A DNA stretch of 64,000 nucleotides from Chitinophagaceae bacterium (GCA_016719015.1 JADKAZ010000015.1:124001-188000); one strand, 5' to 3'; positions 50,206-59,961 are shown, counted from the first letter of the stretch. Numbers and translations: made by a program. The notes: generated by a model not told the origin, from the letters alone.

Positions 50206-52356
50206 ATGTCTATTATTCAGGATATCAGAGATAAGTATGCAAAAGTGGCTGTTGTTGCTATTGCACTGGCATTGATTGGTTTTATATTGACCGATTATTT
50301 TTCTGGCCGTGGTGGTGGCGGCCGGGTAACTGGTTCTAAAAGCCTTGGTAGTATTAATGGTAAAACGGTTAATGCCGATGATTTCGCCAGAAAAGTACAA
50401 CAAGCAGAAGCCAATATGCGGAGCCAGGGCTATCCTGCCGAAATGATTTCTTCACAAGCTATTGAGCAGGTGTGGGCCCAGGAGATTAATAGTATTGCAC
50501 TCGGCGGTGAGATTGATAAACTATCGATGAAGATTGGGAAAAAAGAACTGGGCGATATTTTATATGGACCCAATATGCCATCCGATTTAAAACAACAACT
50601 GTCTGACGAAAACGGCTACGATCCTGCAGCAGCTAAGCGTAAGATTGATGATATGCTGAAGAGCAAAACGGTTCCGCAAGATCAAAAGGATGTATTTAAT
50701 AGTTATGTTGAGCAGTTAAAACTACAGCGGCTCGGCGAAAAATATGTTGCATTACTTAGTAACACTAATAATTATCCCCGCTGGTTTTTAGAAAAGCAAA
50801 ATGCCGACAACAGCCAGATTGGAAAAATCTCCCTGGTAAGGGAAGTCTATACAAGCATTCCGGACAGCCTGGTTAAAGTTGATGATAAAGAAATTGCTGC
50901 ATATATCAGTAAACATAAAAACGATTTCAAACAGGAAGAGAGCCGTAATATTTCCTATGTTTCATTTAACGCATCACCTACTGCTGCTGATTCATTACTT
51001 GTAAAGAACCAGTTGTTGTTATTAAAGCCAGAGCTTGATACTACCAGCGATGCGGTTTCATTTCTTGCCCGCAACGGCGTTACCAATTTCTTTGATGGTT
51101 ATATTGGAGCCTCGCAAATGCAGGTGGCTGCCAAAGACAGCATTCAGCGTTTGGGAAAAGGCCAGGTGTTTGGTCCTTATCTGGATGGTGGAAGTTATGT
51201 ATTGGCAAAAATGATTGATACAAAGGTTTTACCGGATTCTGTAAAATGTCGTCACATCCTATTAGGAACAGCAGACAGAAGCGGCAACCCTATCATGCCC
51301 GATTCAATTGCCAAAGCAAAAGCTGATAGCGTTGCGTTAGCAATAAAGAACGGCGCCAACTTTGATGAGCTGGAAACAAAATATACAACCGACCAGGCTG
51401 CTCATGCTGATAAGGGTGTAATGACATTTTCTTCTGCTACCATACAGGGAGAAGGTTTTGCAAAAGAGTTTGGACAGTTTATTTTATTTGATGGAAAGCC
51501 GGGAGATAAAAAAGTAATTAAAACACAATTCGGCTGGCACTATATAGAAATTCTGTCGTTCATTAAACCGCAGACAAGTTATAAGGTAGGTTACCTCGCA
51601 GAACAAATTATTCCAAGCAACGAAACAGATAGCAAGGCACAGGAAGAAGCCAACCAGTTTGCTGGCGATAGCCCCAACCAAAAAGCATTTGACGATGTGT
51701 TTGAGAAAACACAAAAACCAAAAGGCCGGGTAAAAGGAATTGGCACCAGCATCAAACCCAATGATGCACAGGTACAGAGCCTTGGTTATTCCCGTCAATT
51801 TGTACGAAATATTTATGACGCAAAAATGGGCGAAGTATTAAAACCAGAAAGGATAGCTGATAATTATGTAGTAGCCGTTGTTACCGGGGTGTTTGAAGAA
51901 GGAACAAAAAGCGTTGCAACCGCAAGGCCAGAAGTAGAAGCAGCGCTGCGAAATAAAAAGAAGGCAGAGGTTTTAAAACAAAAGATTGGGAAAGTAACAA
52001 CACTGGAAGCTGCTGCAACTGCTCTCGGGGGCAAACCCATAGAAGTGGTGGACAGCGTACGGTTTAACTCATCCGGAACACTTGGTTATGAACCCAGAAT
52101 CAGCGGTGCAGTGTTTAATCCTGCCAATAAAGGAAAAGTGGTACCGGAAGCATTGGAAGGCCAGAGCGGTGTGTATGTAATCCGGGTAGACAGTGTTGGC
52201 ACAACGCCGGTTACTACAGGCGATATTGCAGAGCAACGCAAAAGCCTGTATGACCAAACAAAACAATTTATAAGCAATCCGCAATCACCGGCTTATCCGC
52301 TTAATGCATTAAAAAATGCAGCGACCATTAAGGATAAAAGAAGAAATCGTTACTAA
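50206..52356 (+). CDS. PpiD-like periplasmic peptidyl-prolyl isomerase/chaperone
   Basis: A 716-residue membrane-anchored foldase. A single N-terminal helix (about 12-33, VAVVAIALALIGFILTDYF) anchors it, followed by a SurA-N-like region (about 50-200, MISSQAIEQVWAQEINSIAL), a parvulin domain near residues 335-455 (VKCRHILLGTADRSG, FDELETKYTTDQAAHADKGV, FGWHYIEILSF) and a second, degenerate isomerase-like region to the end. In E. coli, PpiD works at the periplasmic side of the Sec translocon, folding outgoing envelope proteins. A TATTTTTG box and a following terminator make it monocistronic. Confidence 0.9.
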   Translation: MSIIQDIRDKYAKVAVVAIALALIGFILTDYFSGRGGGGRVTGSKSLGSINGKTVNADDFARKVQQAEANMRSQGYPAEMISSQAIEQVWAQEINSIALGGEIDKLSMKIGKKELGDILYGPNMPSDLKQQLSDENGYDPAAAKRKIDDMLKSKTVPQDQKDVFNSYVEQLKLQRLGEKYVALLSNTNNYPRWFLEKQNADNSQIGKISLVREVYTSIPDSLVKVDDKEIAAYISKHKNDFKQEESRNISYVSFNASPTAADSLLVKNQLLLLKPELDTTSDAVSFLARNGVTNFFDGYIGASQMQVAAKDSIQRLGKGQVFGPYLDGGSYVLAKMIDTKVLPDSVKCRHILLGTADRSGNPIMPDSIAKAKADSVALAIKNGANFDELETKYTTDQAAHADKGVMTFSSATIQGEGFAKEFGQFILFDGKPGDKKVIKTQFGWHYIEILSFIKPQTSYKVGYLAEQIIPSNETDSKAQEEANQFAGDSPNQKAFDDVFEKTQKPKGRVKGIGTSIKPNDAQVQSLGYSRQFVRNIYDAKMGEVLKPERIADNYVVAVVTGVFEEGTKSVATARPEVEAALRNKKKAEVLKQKIGKVTTLEAAATALGGKPIEVVDSVRFNSSGTLGYEPRISGAVFNPANKGKVVPEALEGQSGVYVIRVDSVGTTPVTTGDIAEQRKSLYDQTKQFISNPQSPAYPLNALKNAATIKDKRRNRY

Positions 52357-52381
52357 GATATATTGAACCAAAAACAACTGT

Positions 52382-52417
52382 AACCCTGAAGCTACAAAGG
52401 CTTCAGGGTTTTCTTTT
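52382..52417 (+). terminator. Terminator after the PpiD-like gene
   Basis: AACCCTGAAGC and GCTTCAGGGTT form an 11-bp stem around a TACAAAG loop, followed by TTCTTTT. Confidence 0.9.
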
Positions 52418-52476
52418 ACGGATGTCGCAAACAACAGCCGGTTAGAAATGTTATTTTTATGTACTGATTAAAAACA

Positions 52477-53001
52477 ATGAGTGAGCCTTTTGTAAATAAA
52501 GTAGCCGAAAGTGGTTTAATAACCCTTGACCTGGAAAAATATTATCCTAAAGGAGATACTGCTGTGTTTGACCTGAAGGAGCATTTGTTTATGGGCATGA
52601 TATTAAAAGAAAAAGATTTCCGGGAAGCACTAAAGAATCTTGACTGGTCTGTTTATACCAATAAAAACGTTGCCCTTACCTGTTCGGTGGATGCAGTCAT
52701 ACCCGTGTGGGCATGGATGCTTGTGGCTACTTACCTTCAACCCATCGCCAAAGAAATAGTAATGGGGGATGAAAAAGAATTACACAAAAATCTTTTCCTG
52801 AAAAATTTATCAGCCATTAACGTAAATGAATTTACCGATAAAAAAGTGGTGATAAAGGGCTGTGGCGAAACACCTATCGGGGATTATGTGTACATGGAGA
52901 TTACAAAACTACTGCGGCCTGTTGCCAAAAGCATCATGTATGGTGAGCCCTGTAGTACCGTGCCGGTATTTAAGAAACCCCTAACCCCTAAAGTGGAGTA
53001 G
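52477..53001 (+). CDS. DUF2480 family protein
   Basis: The 174-residue soluble protein matches the Bacteroidota DUF2480 family: LITLDLEKYYPKGDTAVFDL at 15-34, KEHLFMGMILKEKDFREALK, NVALTCSVDAVIPVWAWMLVA, and a C-terminal VVIKGCGETPIGDYVYMEIT with a conserved Cys. No catalytic site is documented. Single gene, with a short leader after the preceding terminator. Confidence 0.8.
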   Translation: MSEPFVNKVAESGLITLDLEKYYPKGDTAVFDLKEHLFMGMILKEKDFREALKNLDWSVYTNKNVALTCSVDAVIPVWAWMLVATYLQPIAKEIVMGDEKELHKNLFLKNLSAINVNEFTDKKVVIKGCGETPIGDYVYMEITKLLRPVAKSIMYGEPCSTVPVFKKPLTPKVE

Positions 53002-53033
53002 GAAAGAAAGTCCGAAAGATAAAGGTTCAGGCA

Positions 53034-54146
53034 TCAAAACCATCCCCGCCGTTTAAAAATATACAGCATTACAATGGGGATTAATAACATAAAACCAACG
53101 GTTACATGAAACCCAATGCCGTTTGATGTAAAAGGTATTTTTTCGAAGTTCATACCAAACACCCCCCCAATAACGGTTGGCGGGGCCAGCAGGCAGGTAA
53201 CGATAGCCATTACTTTCATTACCTCATTCATCTTCATATTCACATTGTTAATGTGCAGGTCCTGTAAACTTACCAACACATCCCGATAGTTTTCTGAAAG
53301 TTCACTCGCCTGAACGATGTGATCGTAAACGTCTTTATAATATTTAGTATGGCGGTCTTCCAGCAGTTCGCTTTCGCTACGCAAAAAGCCATTTACCACT
53401 TCTCTAACGGGAGAGAAATTTCTTTTCAGAATAATCAATTCTTTACGCAGATGTGTAATATTGGCAAGAGACCTGGTATTAGCCCCTCTGGTCACCTGTT
53501 CTTCTACCTCTTCAATATGGTCGCCCAATTTTTCCATTACTATAAAATAGTGGTCAACTATCATGTCAAGCAGTGTATAACAAAGATAATCTGCGCCCCG
53601 CTGCCTTATTTTGCTGTTCGTGGTTTTCAATTTTTCCCGCAGAGAAGTAAATACATCCCGGTGTGCATCTTCCTGGAAGCTGATAACAACATCTTTGGCC
53701 AAAACGATGCTTATTTGCTCTTGCTCTACAGCGTGGGTTTGTTCGTTAAAATAAAGCATATTGAGCAGGCAAAAAATACTATTCACTTCTTCGTCGAGTT
53801 TTGGCCGCTGGTTAATGCTGAGGATATCTTCAATCACCAACGGGTGAATATCGAAATGCGTACAAACAGCTTCTACATCTGTTTTGCGAAGACCGTCAAC
53901 ATTTATCCAGGTGGTGCGGCCGCTGGTTTTGTACATAAGACAATCGTTGATGGCCGACAGTTTTTTTTCTTCCAGTGAGTCTGCATTATAATCAAAAATA
54001 CTCACCACCACTTCTTTGGCTTCTTCCCGGTGGGGGATAACGGTAGGGTTGACAGACAAAATCTCTTTGGTCCTCTTGGTAGCAAACAGGTTGGTTGGAT
54101 TTAAATACTTCAGGTATTTATCAGGTCGAAGTTTTTCCAGGTTCAT
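53034..54146 (-). CDS. corA: Magnesium/cobalt transporter CorA
   Basis: The 370-residue protein has the CorA layout: a large cytoplasmic N-terminal domain (about 1-290) with WINVDGLRKTDVEAVCTHF and ILSINQRPKLDEEVNSIFCL, a long stalk helix containing ELSENYRDVLVSLQDLHINNVNMKMNEV, then two membrane helices, with the signature FGMNF between them (about residue 333) and a basic end KRRGWF. Pentameric CorA admits Mg(2+) and Co(2+) down the gradient. Single gene; convergent to DUF2480. Confidence 0.95.
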   Translation of the reverse strand: MNLEKLRPDKYLKYLNPTNLFATKRTKEILSVNPTVIPHREEAKEVVVSIFDYNADSLEEKKLSAINDCLMYKTSGRTTWINVDGLRKTDVEAVCTHFDIHPLVIEDILSINQRPKLDEEVNSIFCLLNMLYFNEQTHAVEQEQISIVLAKDVVISFQEDAHRDVFTSLREKLKTTNSKIRQRGADYLCYTLLDMIVDHYFIVMEKLGDHIEEVEEQVTRGANTRSLANITHLRKELIILKRNFSPVREVVNGFLRSESELLEDRHTKYYKDVYDHIVQASELSENYRDVLVSLQDLHINNVNMKMNEVMKVMAIVTCLLAPPTVIGGVFGMNFEKIPFTSNGIGFHVTVGFMLLIPIVMLYIFKRRGWF

Positions 54147-54229
54147 AATAGGAAAGTTAGGAAAACTATTGCAGCCGGAATAAACTTCATTGCTGGTTCA
54201 AGGTCATAAGAGGCCTAAAATAAGTAACC

Positions 54230-54526
54230 ATGAAAATTAAATTATCAGTAGTAGCAATCGTCTTTATGCTGGCAGCCTCTTCATCCGAGGCGCAACATGT
54301 AAGGGTGAGGTTGAATTTTCCTGCCGGTGTACATACAAGAGCTGTGGGCCGGGCTCCTTTCAGCGGTGCTATCTGGATTGGTCCGGAATGGCAATGGCGT
54401 GGAGGTAGGTATGTTTCTGTTCCCGGCTATTGGGCCCGCCCCGGAAGGAGTGGAGCCGTATGGGTGCCCGGTCATTGGAAATATAGTCGCCGCGGTTATC
54501 GTTGGGTACCTGGCCGCTGGAGATAA
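54230..54526 (+). CDS. Small YXWXPGHW-repeat exported protein
   Basis: The 98-residue protein has a signal peptide (to about SSEAQ) and then short repeats of the YXWXPGHW kind: YWARPGRSGAVWVPGHWKYS followed by RRGYRWVPGRWR, with an upstream WQWRGGRYVSVPGYW. This small repeat is common in envelope proteins of many bacteria; the function is unknown. A short intergenic region holds weak hairpins after it. Confidence 0.8.
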   Translation: MKIKLSVVAIVFMLAASSSEAQHVRVRLNFPAGVHTRAVGRAPFSGAIWIGPEWQWRGGRYVSVPGYWARPGRSGAVWVPGHWKYSRRGYRWVPGRWR

Positions 54527-54629
54527 AATGCCTGAAAATTTTAAAAGGCTTCGGTATTACCAACGGACTGTTTCTGTTCGCCTTTTGAACAGTTCGTGTT
54601 GCCGGCAGGTGCTCTTTTGTTGAGCATCC

Positions 54630-55046
54630 TCAACTAACACCACTTATATTCTTAAGACGGTTTAAAACTTTTAGTTCAACGTAAACCAGTACAACTATAA
54701 TGATTATTTCTGCTAAAAAATAAATGACACCTAAAATTGTAAGACTGTTGTAATAGTATATTACCAGCCCCGATGTTAGGCAACAATAAAGCAAATTAGC
54801 GACGCTGATTGCTTTTAGAAATGGTTGCCAATTGTCATTTAAAAGAAAGTAACAGGAAATTGAATAAAGACAAAAAACTGCTGCAATTATAGAAAGAGAT
54901 GTCAACGCCATCCGGGGCATTCCTACGTAGTCGTTGAATGTTCTCAAAATGGCAAGCAAAAGAAAGGCAGTAATAAAAGCCCCAATACCATCAACCAGGA
55001 AAAGAGCTCTGGGCTTTTGTGCAAGTCGGTTTATAATTTCACCCAT
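54630..55046 (-). CDS. Small four-helix membrane protein, unknown
   Basis: The 138-residue protein consists of four hydrophobic segments (about 15-35, 47-66, 74-95, 104-124) with short loops, ending in LKVLNRLKNISGVS. No motif identifies a family. It is on the same strand as another small membrane protein of similar size upstream (55107-55490), with a 60-base gap, so the two may be co-transcribed. Confidence 0.6.
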   Translation of the reverse strand: MGEIINRLAQKPRALFLVDGIGAFITAFLLLAILRTFNDYVGMPRMALTSLSIIAAVFCLYSISCYFLLNDNWQPFLKAISVANLLYCCLTSGLVIYYYNSLTILGVIYFLAEIIIIVVLVYVELKVLNRLKNISGVS

Positions 55047-55106
55047 TAATTAAATTGTTTGCAACACTTGACAGATGTTAGTAGTAAGTTTAACCAGTGT
55101 GATGTA

Positions 55107-55490
55107 TTACTGCTTTGTGATTTTATAAAAGAGATACGGGGCAATGGTAATCCAGATTGGAATGAGTATCCAAATCCGTCCTTGTAAAATATTATACTCT
55201 CCCAACAATCGGGACCAGGAGTTTCCTCTCCAACGTCCAAAACCGAATTCAAAAGCCAATGTAAGTATCAGCCAACAAAAACCAATATAGAGAGACTGTG
55301 TGGCAGACCCGGGAGGAAATTTAGCAATGACAAAGTATATATACAATCCGAACAGGAGAATTAATGAGATGGTTGAAATTTGATGACCAGCTAATTCTCC
55401 CACATATTTTTTATACCATAAATCCCGGGCAGTTCCATTTATTACTGCAAGAAGAAGCATGGGAAACCAAAAAAGAAAATATTTCAACAT
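55107..55490 (-). CDS. Small four-helix membrane protein with GRWRGxSW motif
   Basis: The 127-residue protein has four hydrophobic segments and a conserved-looking central stretch FGRWRGNSWSRLLGEYNILQG between helices 3 and 4; similar GRxxGxSWxxLLxxYN motifs occur in small membrane proteins of several phyla. The N-terminus shows TARDLWYKKYVGELAGHQIS. No known function. Upstream of the previous gene, same strand. Confidence 0.65.
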   Translation of the reverse strand: MLKYFLFWFPMLLLAVINGTARDLWYKKYVGELAGHQISTISLILLFGLYIYFVIAKFPPGSATQSLYIGFCWLILTLAFEFGFGRWRGNSWSRLLGEYNILQGRIWILIPIWITIAPYLFYKITKQ

Positions 55491-55587
55491 TGTTTAAATT
55501 ATTGCTGTTGACGTTAAAATCTTTGTGCAGGCCGGAAATTAGTATTCCATCTGCACGGAATCATACTGTTTGAAAAAACGTTTCGTT

Positions 55588-57201
55588 TTATAGTATAATT
55601 ATCTTTTTGAAATAATTCCCTCCTGCATCAATAACAGGCAGCGTCTTACTTTTTATTATTAACGGTTTTTTGTCCAGGATTATTTTCTGAACGCCGGCAT
55701 CTGTAACAATTTCTACAGGTAGCGGCATCGGGGTGTTTAAGGATAAAACCCTGTATTCATCGGTCCCGGATTGTATAAGAAGAATTTCAATGCGGTTTGT
55801 GGTTCGTAAATAAAAATCAAACAGCGGCTTCAAAATTTTTCCTGATTGATGACTGAACAATTGCTCCACATCATCGGTGGTTACAAAATTATTGTAGGTG
55901 TACTTTGTGTCGGTAGCTAATTGTTTAAGTGTTGGAAAAAAAATACTATCGCCTAAAATATACCGAAGGGCATGCATAAAAAAAGCCCCTTTTGTATACA
56001 CATCCCCGGTGTAAGTATCGCCAGAGTTCACTTCTTCACCCTGCACCAATGGTTTTTTATTTTCAATATCCAGCCTGAAAGCAAGAATCATACTGTCATA
56101 TCCTTTTTCACCTGTCAGTTCTCTGAAAAACAATGCTTCTGAATAGGTGTCAATGCCCTCCTGTATCCACATATGGGCCCAGTCTTTATTGGTGACCTTA
56201 TTAGCCCACCATTCATGACCAAACTCATGAAACAGGTTAGCTGAATAATCTTGTCCGGCTACATTCACATAGTTAAACGGGTCGCCATAAGTAATCATTG
56301 TTTGATGTTCCATACCGGGATTTGGAACCTGCCCAATGCCAATTTTTTCTTTTATCCAGGGATATTCTCCAAAATATTTTTCCAGGATTCTTGTATCTCT
56401 TTCCCGCAGGTCAAGGACATGTGCCGCATGGGCAACATCTTTTTCCAGTACATAAAACTCCATGGGCACTTTATTGCCATCAATGGTGGTATAAGTACGG
56501 CTTACCACTTTATACTTTCCTATATTAAAAAGGATGCAATAGTTGCTGATGGTATAATTTGTTTTCCAATGAAAAGCTGTTTTATTGTTTTTCTTTTTAG
56601 TAGTGCTTTGCAATAAACCCGGCCCGGCGACTATAAGCCCGGAGGGAACAGTAATGAAAAGGTCTGCTCCTTCATTTGGTTCATCACTGGGATGATCTTT
56701 GCAGGGAAAATAAATTTTAGCACCTTCCAGCTGGCAATTGATGGCTACCCACGGATTGCCGCTCTTGTCTTTGGTCCAGGTAAAGCCACCATTCCATGGG
56801 GGTTTTACTGCAACGGGAGGCTTGCCGCCGTATTCAATTTTTATTGTTTGATTACCGGGCAGGAAACCGGCCTTGTCAGTAATAAAAATATAATCATCTT
56901 TCTGAAAAAAATTAACGGCTTTATTATTCGCTGTTATTTTATTCACCGTTAGTAAATGGACAAGATCAAACAAAAGCGTATCGGTAGGTTGTGATAATAT
57001 CAAATCAATACTGGTATAACCACTAATTGCTTCTTGCTGAATATTTACATCCAACGCAATTGTATAGTGCCGGATGTCCATGATAGCTTGTAAAGGATGT
57101 AACTTACCCCCCGAAGTCATGTAGCTAATGTCTCTGTTCTGAGCAGGAAGATTAGTTACGGTTGCAAGAAAGAGTAAGAGAAAGGCAATACGATTTTTCA
57201 T
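55588..57201 (-). CDS. M1 family zinc aminopeptidase
   Basis: The 537-residue exported enzyme (signal peptide to about NLPAQ) has the gluzincin motifs: GMEHQTMITYG (substrate-binding loop of GxMEN type, about residue 300), HEFGHEWWANKV with the HExxH zinc site, and WIQEGIDTYSEALF, whose Glu is the third zinc ligand. M1 enzymes remove N-terminal residues from peptides. It lacks a long C-terminal helical domain, so it is the short form common in Bacteroidota. It lies 9 bases downstream of the kdnB-like gene on the same strand. Confidence 0.92.
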   Translation of the reverse strand: MKNRIAFLLLFLATVTNLPAQNRDISYMTSGGKLHPLQAIMDIRHYTIALDVNIQQEAISGYTSIDLILSQPTDTLLFDLVHLLTVNKITANNKAVNFFQKDDYIFITDKAGFLPGNQTIKIEYGGKPPVAVKPPWNGGFTWTKDKSGNPWVAINCQLEGAKIYFPCKDHPSDEPNEGADLFITVPSGLIVAGPGLLQSTTKKKNNKTAFHWKTNYTISNYCILFNIGKYKVVSRTYTTIDGNKVPMEFYVLEKDVAHAAHVLDLRERDTRILEKYFGEYPWIKEKIGIGQVPNPGMEHQTMITYGDPFNYVNVAGQDYSANLFHEFGHEWWANKVTNKDWAHMWIQEGIDTYSEALFFRELTGEKGYDSMILAFRLDIENKKPLVQGEEVNSGDTYTGDVYTKGAFFMHALRYILGDSIFFPTLKQLATDTKYTYNNFVTTDDVEQLFSHQSGKILKPLFDFYLRTTNRIEILLIQSGTDEYRVLSLNTPMPLPVEIVTDAGVQKIILDKKPLIIKSKTLPVIDAGGNYFKKIIIL

Positions 57202-57210
57202 TGAACACGG

Positions 57211-58284
57211 TTAAAGTTTGTCGTAAAGGGCCCTGAGTTTCTCTCTCGTCATTATTTTCTCCCAGTCTTTCCCCAGTGCATTTTCCCAGAGCGGTTTCAT
57301 TCCCATCGAAACGTTAATCATCTTTTCAAAATCATCATCACTTAATCCTTTACAGATGCCAACGGGAATTTCAATCTTATTTTTTTCTACCATGTACTTG
57401 AATTCCTTTACCCCGGCTGGGTAGTATTCTTCGAGATGATTCATCACAATGCAATTACCAATGCCATGTTTGGTGCCGAGTAAATAACTTAATCCATAAC
57501 TTACCGCATGTGCCACTCCCACCTGCGAGTAAGCAATGCTCATACCGCCTGCATACGAAGCCATCATCAACTTATCATCACACTCTTCATTCCAGCCATC
57601 GGTATGTACAAATACATCCCGGCAGAGCTGCAATGCTTTTTCACCATAACTTTTGCTGAATTCATTCAGGTAAGTTCCTTCCAAACTTTCAATACAATGT
57701 ATATAACAGTCCATGCCGGTGTAGAAGCGTTGGTTGGCCGGTGCATTAGCAGTTAGTTCCGGGTCAAGAATGATTTGATCAAAGGGTGTGAAATCAGAAT
57801 TCATCCCAAGCTTTTTTGTCGGCCCGGTTAATACCGTTGTTCTCGAGACTTCTGCACCGGTGCCGCTGAGTGTTGGTATACCTGCTTTATAAACACCGGG
57901 ATTTTTTACTAAATCCCAGCCCTGGTAATCAGCAGAAGAGCCGGGATTGTTCATCATCAGTGAAACGGCTTTGGCCAGATCCATCGTGGAGCCACCCCCG
58001 ATACCGATAACACCACTAACGGTTCCGAACTCTTCTTTCAGTTGCTGCGCCAACTGGTCAACATAGGTTGTTTTGGGTTCGTAGGTAACATCAACAAAAA
58101 TAATTTTATCATTTCCACGAACCGGGATCCTGTTTACAAGAGGCTTGCCCTCAAAAAAATGATCCACTAAAAAAATCATTGGCCTGCTTTCTTTACGATG
58201 TGGCGAAATGATTTCATCTAATTGATTAAAGCTGCCACGACCATATACTACATAGCCGACCATTTTAAAATTGCGAAAAGCCAT
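57211..58284 (-). CDS. kdnB: Iron-containing alcohol dehydrogenase, probable Kdo 8-oxidase (KdnB)
   Basis: The 357-residue protein has the Fe-ADH fold: YGRGSFNQLDEII at the start, GVIGIGGGSTMDLAKAVSLMM (nucleotide binding), GIPTLSGTGAEVSRTTVL, and the metal ligands in the region GMDCYIHCIESLEG (Asp/His) and VGVAHAVSYGLSYLLGTKHGIG (two His). KdnB oxidises the C8 hydroxyl of Kdo, making the aldehyde that an aminotransferase turns into 8-amino-Kdo. The assignment rests on position directly downstream of kdsB (147-base gap, same strand) and on general similarity. Simple alcohol dehydrogenases are the alternative. The partner aminotransferase is not in the window. Confidence 0.68.
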   Translation of the reverse strand: MAFRNFKMVGYVVYGRGSFNQLDEIISPHRKESRPMIFLVDHFFEGKPLVNRIPVRGNDKIIFVDVTYEPKTTYVDQLAQQLKEEFGTVSGVIGIGGGSTMDLAKAVSLMMNNPGSSADYQGWDLVKNPGVYKAGIPTLSGTGAEVSRTTVLTGPTKKLGMNSDFTPFDQIILDPELTANAPANQRFYTGMDCYIHCIESLEGTYLNEFSKSYGEKALQLCRDVFVHTDGWNEECDDKLMMASYAGGMSIAYSQVGVAHAVSYGLSYLLGTKHGIGNCIVMNHLEEYYPAGVKEFKYMVEKNKIEIPVGICKGLSDDDFEKMINVSMGMKPLWENALGKDWEKIMTREKLRALYDKL

Positions 58285-58431
58285 AGAAAGAAATTTGGCT
58301 ACGAAATTACACGAAAGATTGCCTTCGGCAATTAGGGTGAGCCACAGATTAAACGGATTAACACATTACAGGAATTCTTTCATGACATGATTGGCTGTTG
58401 CTATAATTAGCAAATAATCTGTGGCCTGTAT

Positions 58432-59148
58432 TTATAACAAATTAGCAGCCCTCTCCAAATCTTCCGGCGTATCAATTTCCACTCCCATATAATTCACCAC
58501 CACCATGCGGAGTGGCATACCGTTTTCAAGATAACGGAGACATTCAATTTTTTCAGCAGCTTCCAGCGGAGAAATCGGCCATTGGGTAAAATTCATCAAG
58601 GCTTGTTTGCGAAAAGCATATACGCCAATATGTTCGTAGTAAACAGTTGAAAGTTCTTTATCCCTTGGGTAGGGAATTACAGAACGGCTGAAGAAAAGCG
58701 AATTCATGTTTTTATCAACCGCCACTTTTACAAAGTTGGGGTCATCAATCTCTGTTTGTTTGGTAAGTACCTGCATCATGGATGCTACTTGTACAGAGGC
58801 ATCATCAAACTGTTGTAATAATTTTTGCAGCGGCTCTTTTTTTACAAACGGCGTATCGCCCTGTACATTGACAATAATATCTACCTCCATTTCAGCAGCA
58901 GCTTCGGCTATACGGTCGCTGCCGCTTTCATGTTCTTGCTTGCTCATTAAAGCCTTACCACCAGCAGCAGTTATTTCAGCAAAAATTATTTCGCTGTCTG
59001 TTACAACTATTACTTCATCAAATAAATGGGTGGCTACCGTTGCATCATAGGTGTGCCGGATAACGGTCTTGCTACCCAGCAACTGCATTAGTTTGCCGGG
59101 AAAACGGGTGGCCGCATACCGGGCCGGAATCATGGCGATTTTCTTCAT
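58432..59148 (-). CDS. kdsB: CMP-Kdo synthetase (3-deoxy-manno-octulosonate cytidylyltransferase)
   Basis: KdsB activates Kdo with CTP for lipid A core assembly. The 238-residue protein has IPARYAATRFPGKLMQLLG at 7-25, VNVQGDTPFV near residue 93, SLFFSRSVIPYPRD near 150, EHIGVYAFRKQAL and VEIDTPEDLERA near the end. The GDEP motif reads GDTP, and the end reads EIDTPED rather than GVDTPED. As I recall, the 8-amino-Kdo-specific enzyme of Shewanella also replaces these, GDQP and EVDTPED, which agrees with the kdnB neighbour. Starts with ATG at 59148, 9 bases downstream of the SH3 gene. Confidence 0.9.
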   Translation of the reverse strand: MKKIAMIPARYAATRFPGKLMQLLGSKTVIRHTYDATVATHLFDEVIVVTDSEIIFAEITAAGGKALMSKQEHESGSDRIAEAAAEMEVDIIVNVQGDTPFVKKEPLQKLLQQFDDASVQVASMMQVLTKQTEIDDPNFVKVAVDKNMNSLFFSRSVIPYPRDKELSTVYYEHIGVYAFRKQALMNFTQWPISPLEAAEKIECLRYLENGMPLRMVVVNYMGVEIDTPEDLERAANLL

Positions 59149-59157
59149 GTTGTAAAA

Positions 59158-59934
59158 CTACACCCCTGCACTTAAAAAAATCACCAGTTGATTTTCCATT
59201 ATATACATTTCAAACTGGATGTAAGCCCCATCACCATATCCCACCCTGATTTTTTCGATAGTGAAAGGACCGCCGTACTCTGGGTCATCAGCCAGTTTCC
59301 GCACCTCTATTTCATATTCGATCTCTCCTTTTGTAAACTTTTTGCTGGCGGTAGGAAACTCATCTTTTTCCCCAAATATTTCTTTGAACTCAGGTATCAG
59401 CCGGCAAAGTAAAAAGCCCTGCTGCAATGTAAAGCCGGGTAAAAAATAAGTATCAGAACCATATTCATAAGCGAGGAATAAATGATGCTCTGCTCCATTT
59501 TTATAAAGCTGTTTGCTTAATTCCCATCCGCTTTCTGTAAGTTGCTTCATTGTCCCAGAACGGGTCACTAATTTTTGACCAACCGGCAACGCCACCTGTG
59601 CCAGGTATTGTTTCATTCCCTTTACTGTTGCCAGCTTTGGTGGCGGCCAGGGAAACAAATAGCTATCAACGATATAACCAGTCTTATTGTTATACTTTAC
59701 TTTTCTCCAATAACCCACCATCCCTTCAGTAACTATCTCCACCCAGCCTCCATCTTCATCTATCAATGTTATTTTTGTCCCGTAAGGAATTTTATCGAGC
59801 ACCTTAGCACCAGCATCTGGTTTTTCCCGGATACTCAAACCAGATTTGGCAGCTACATACATGGGACTCCCTGTTGTCTGAGCAGAAACACTCAATGAGA
59901 TAATAAGCAACGAGAGAATAAAAACTTTTTTCAT
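59158..59934 (-). CDS. Exported bacterial SH3-domain protein
   Basis: The 258-residue protein has a signal peptide (to VSAQ) and one SH3b domain near residues 26-95: YVAAKSGLSIREKPDAGAKV, YGTKITLIDEDGGW, and YWRKVKYNNKTGYIVDSYL. The remaining 160 residues form a separate domain (YKNGAEHHLFLAYEYGSDTY, GEIEYEIEVRKLADD) with no family I recognise. SH3b domains bind cell-wall peptides, but the function here is open. It heads a possible operon with kdsB, kdnB and the M1 peptidase. Confidence 0.82.
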   Translation of the reverse strand: MKKVFILSLLIISLSVSAQTTGSPMYVAAKSGLSIREKPDAGAKVLDKIPYGTKITLIDEDGGWVEIVTEGMVGYWRKVKYNNKTGYIVDSYLFPWPPPKLATVKGMKQYLAQVALPVGQKLVTRSGTMKQLTESGWELSKQLYKNGAEHHLFLAYEYGSDTYFLPGFTLQQGFLLCRLIPEFKEIFGEKDEFPTASKKFTKGEIEYEIEVRKLADDPEYGGPFTIEKIRVGYGDGAYIQFEMYIMENQLVIFLSAGV

Positions 59935-59961
59935 ACCATATTTTTTTATTCATGAACTGGT

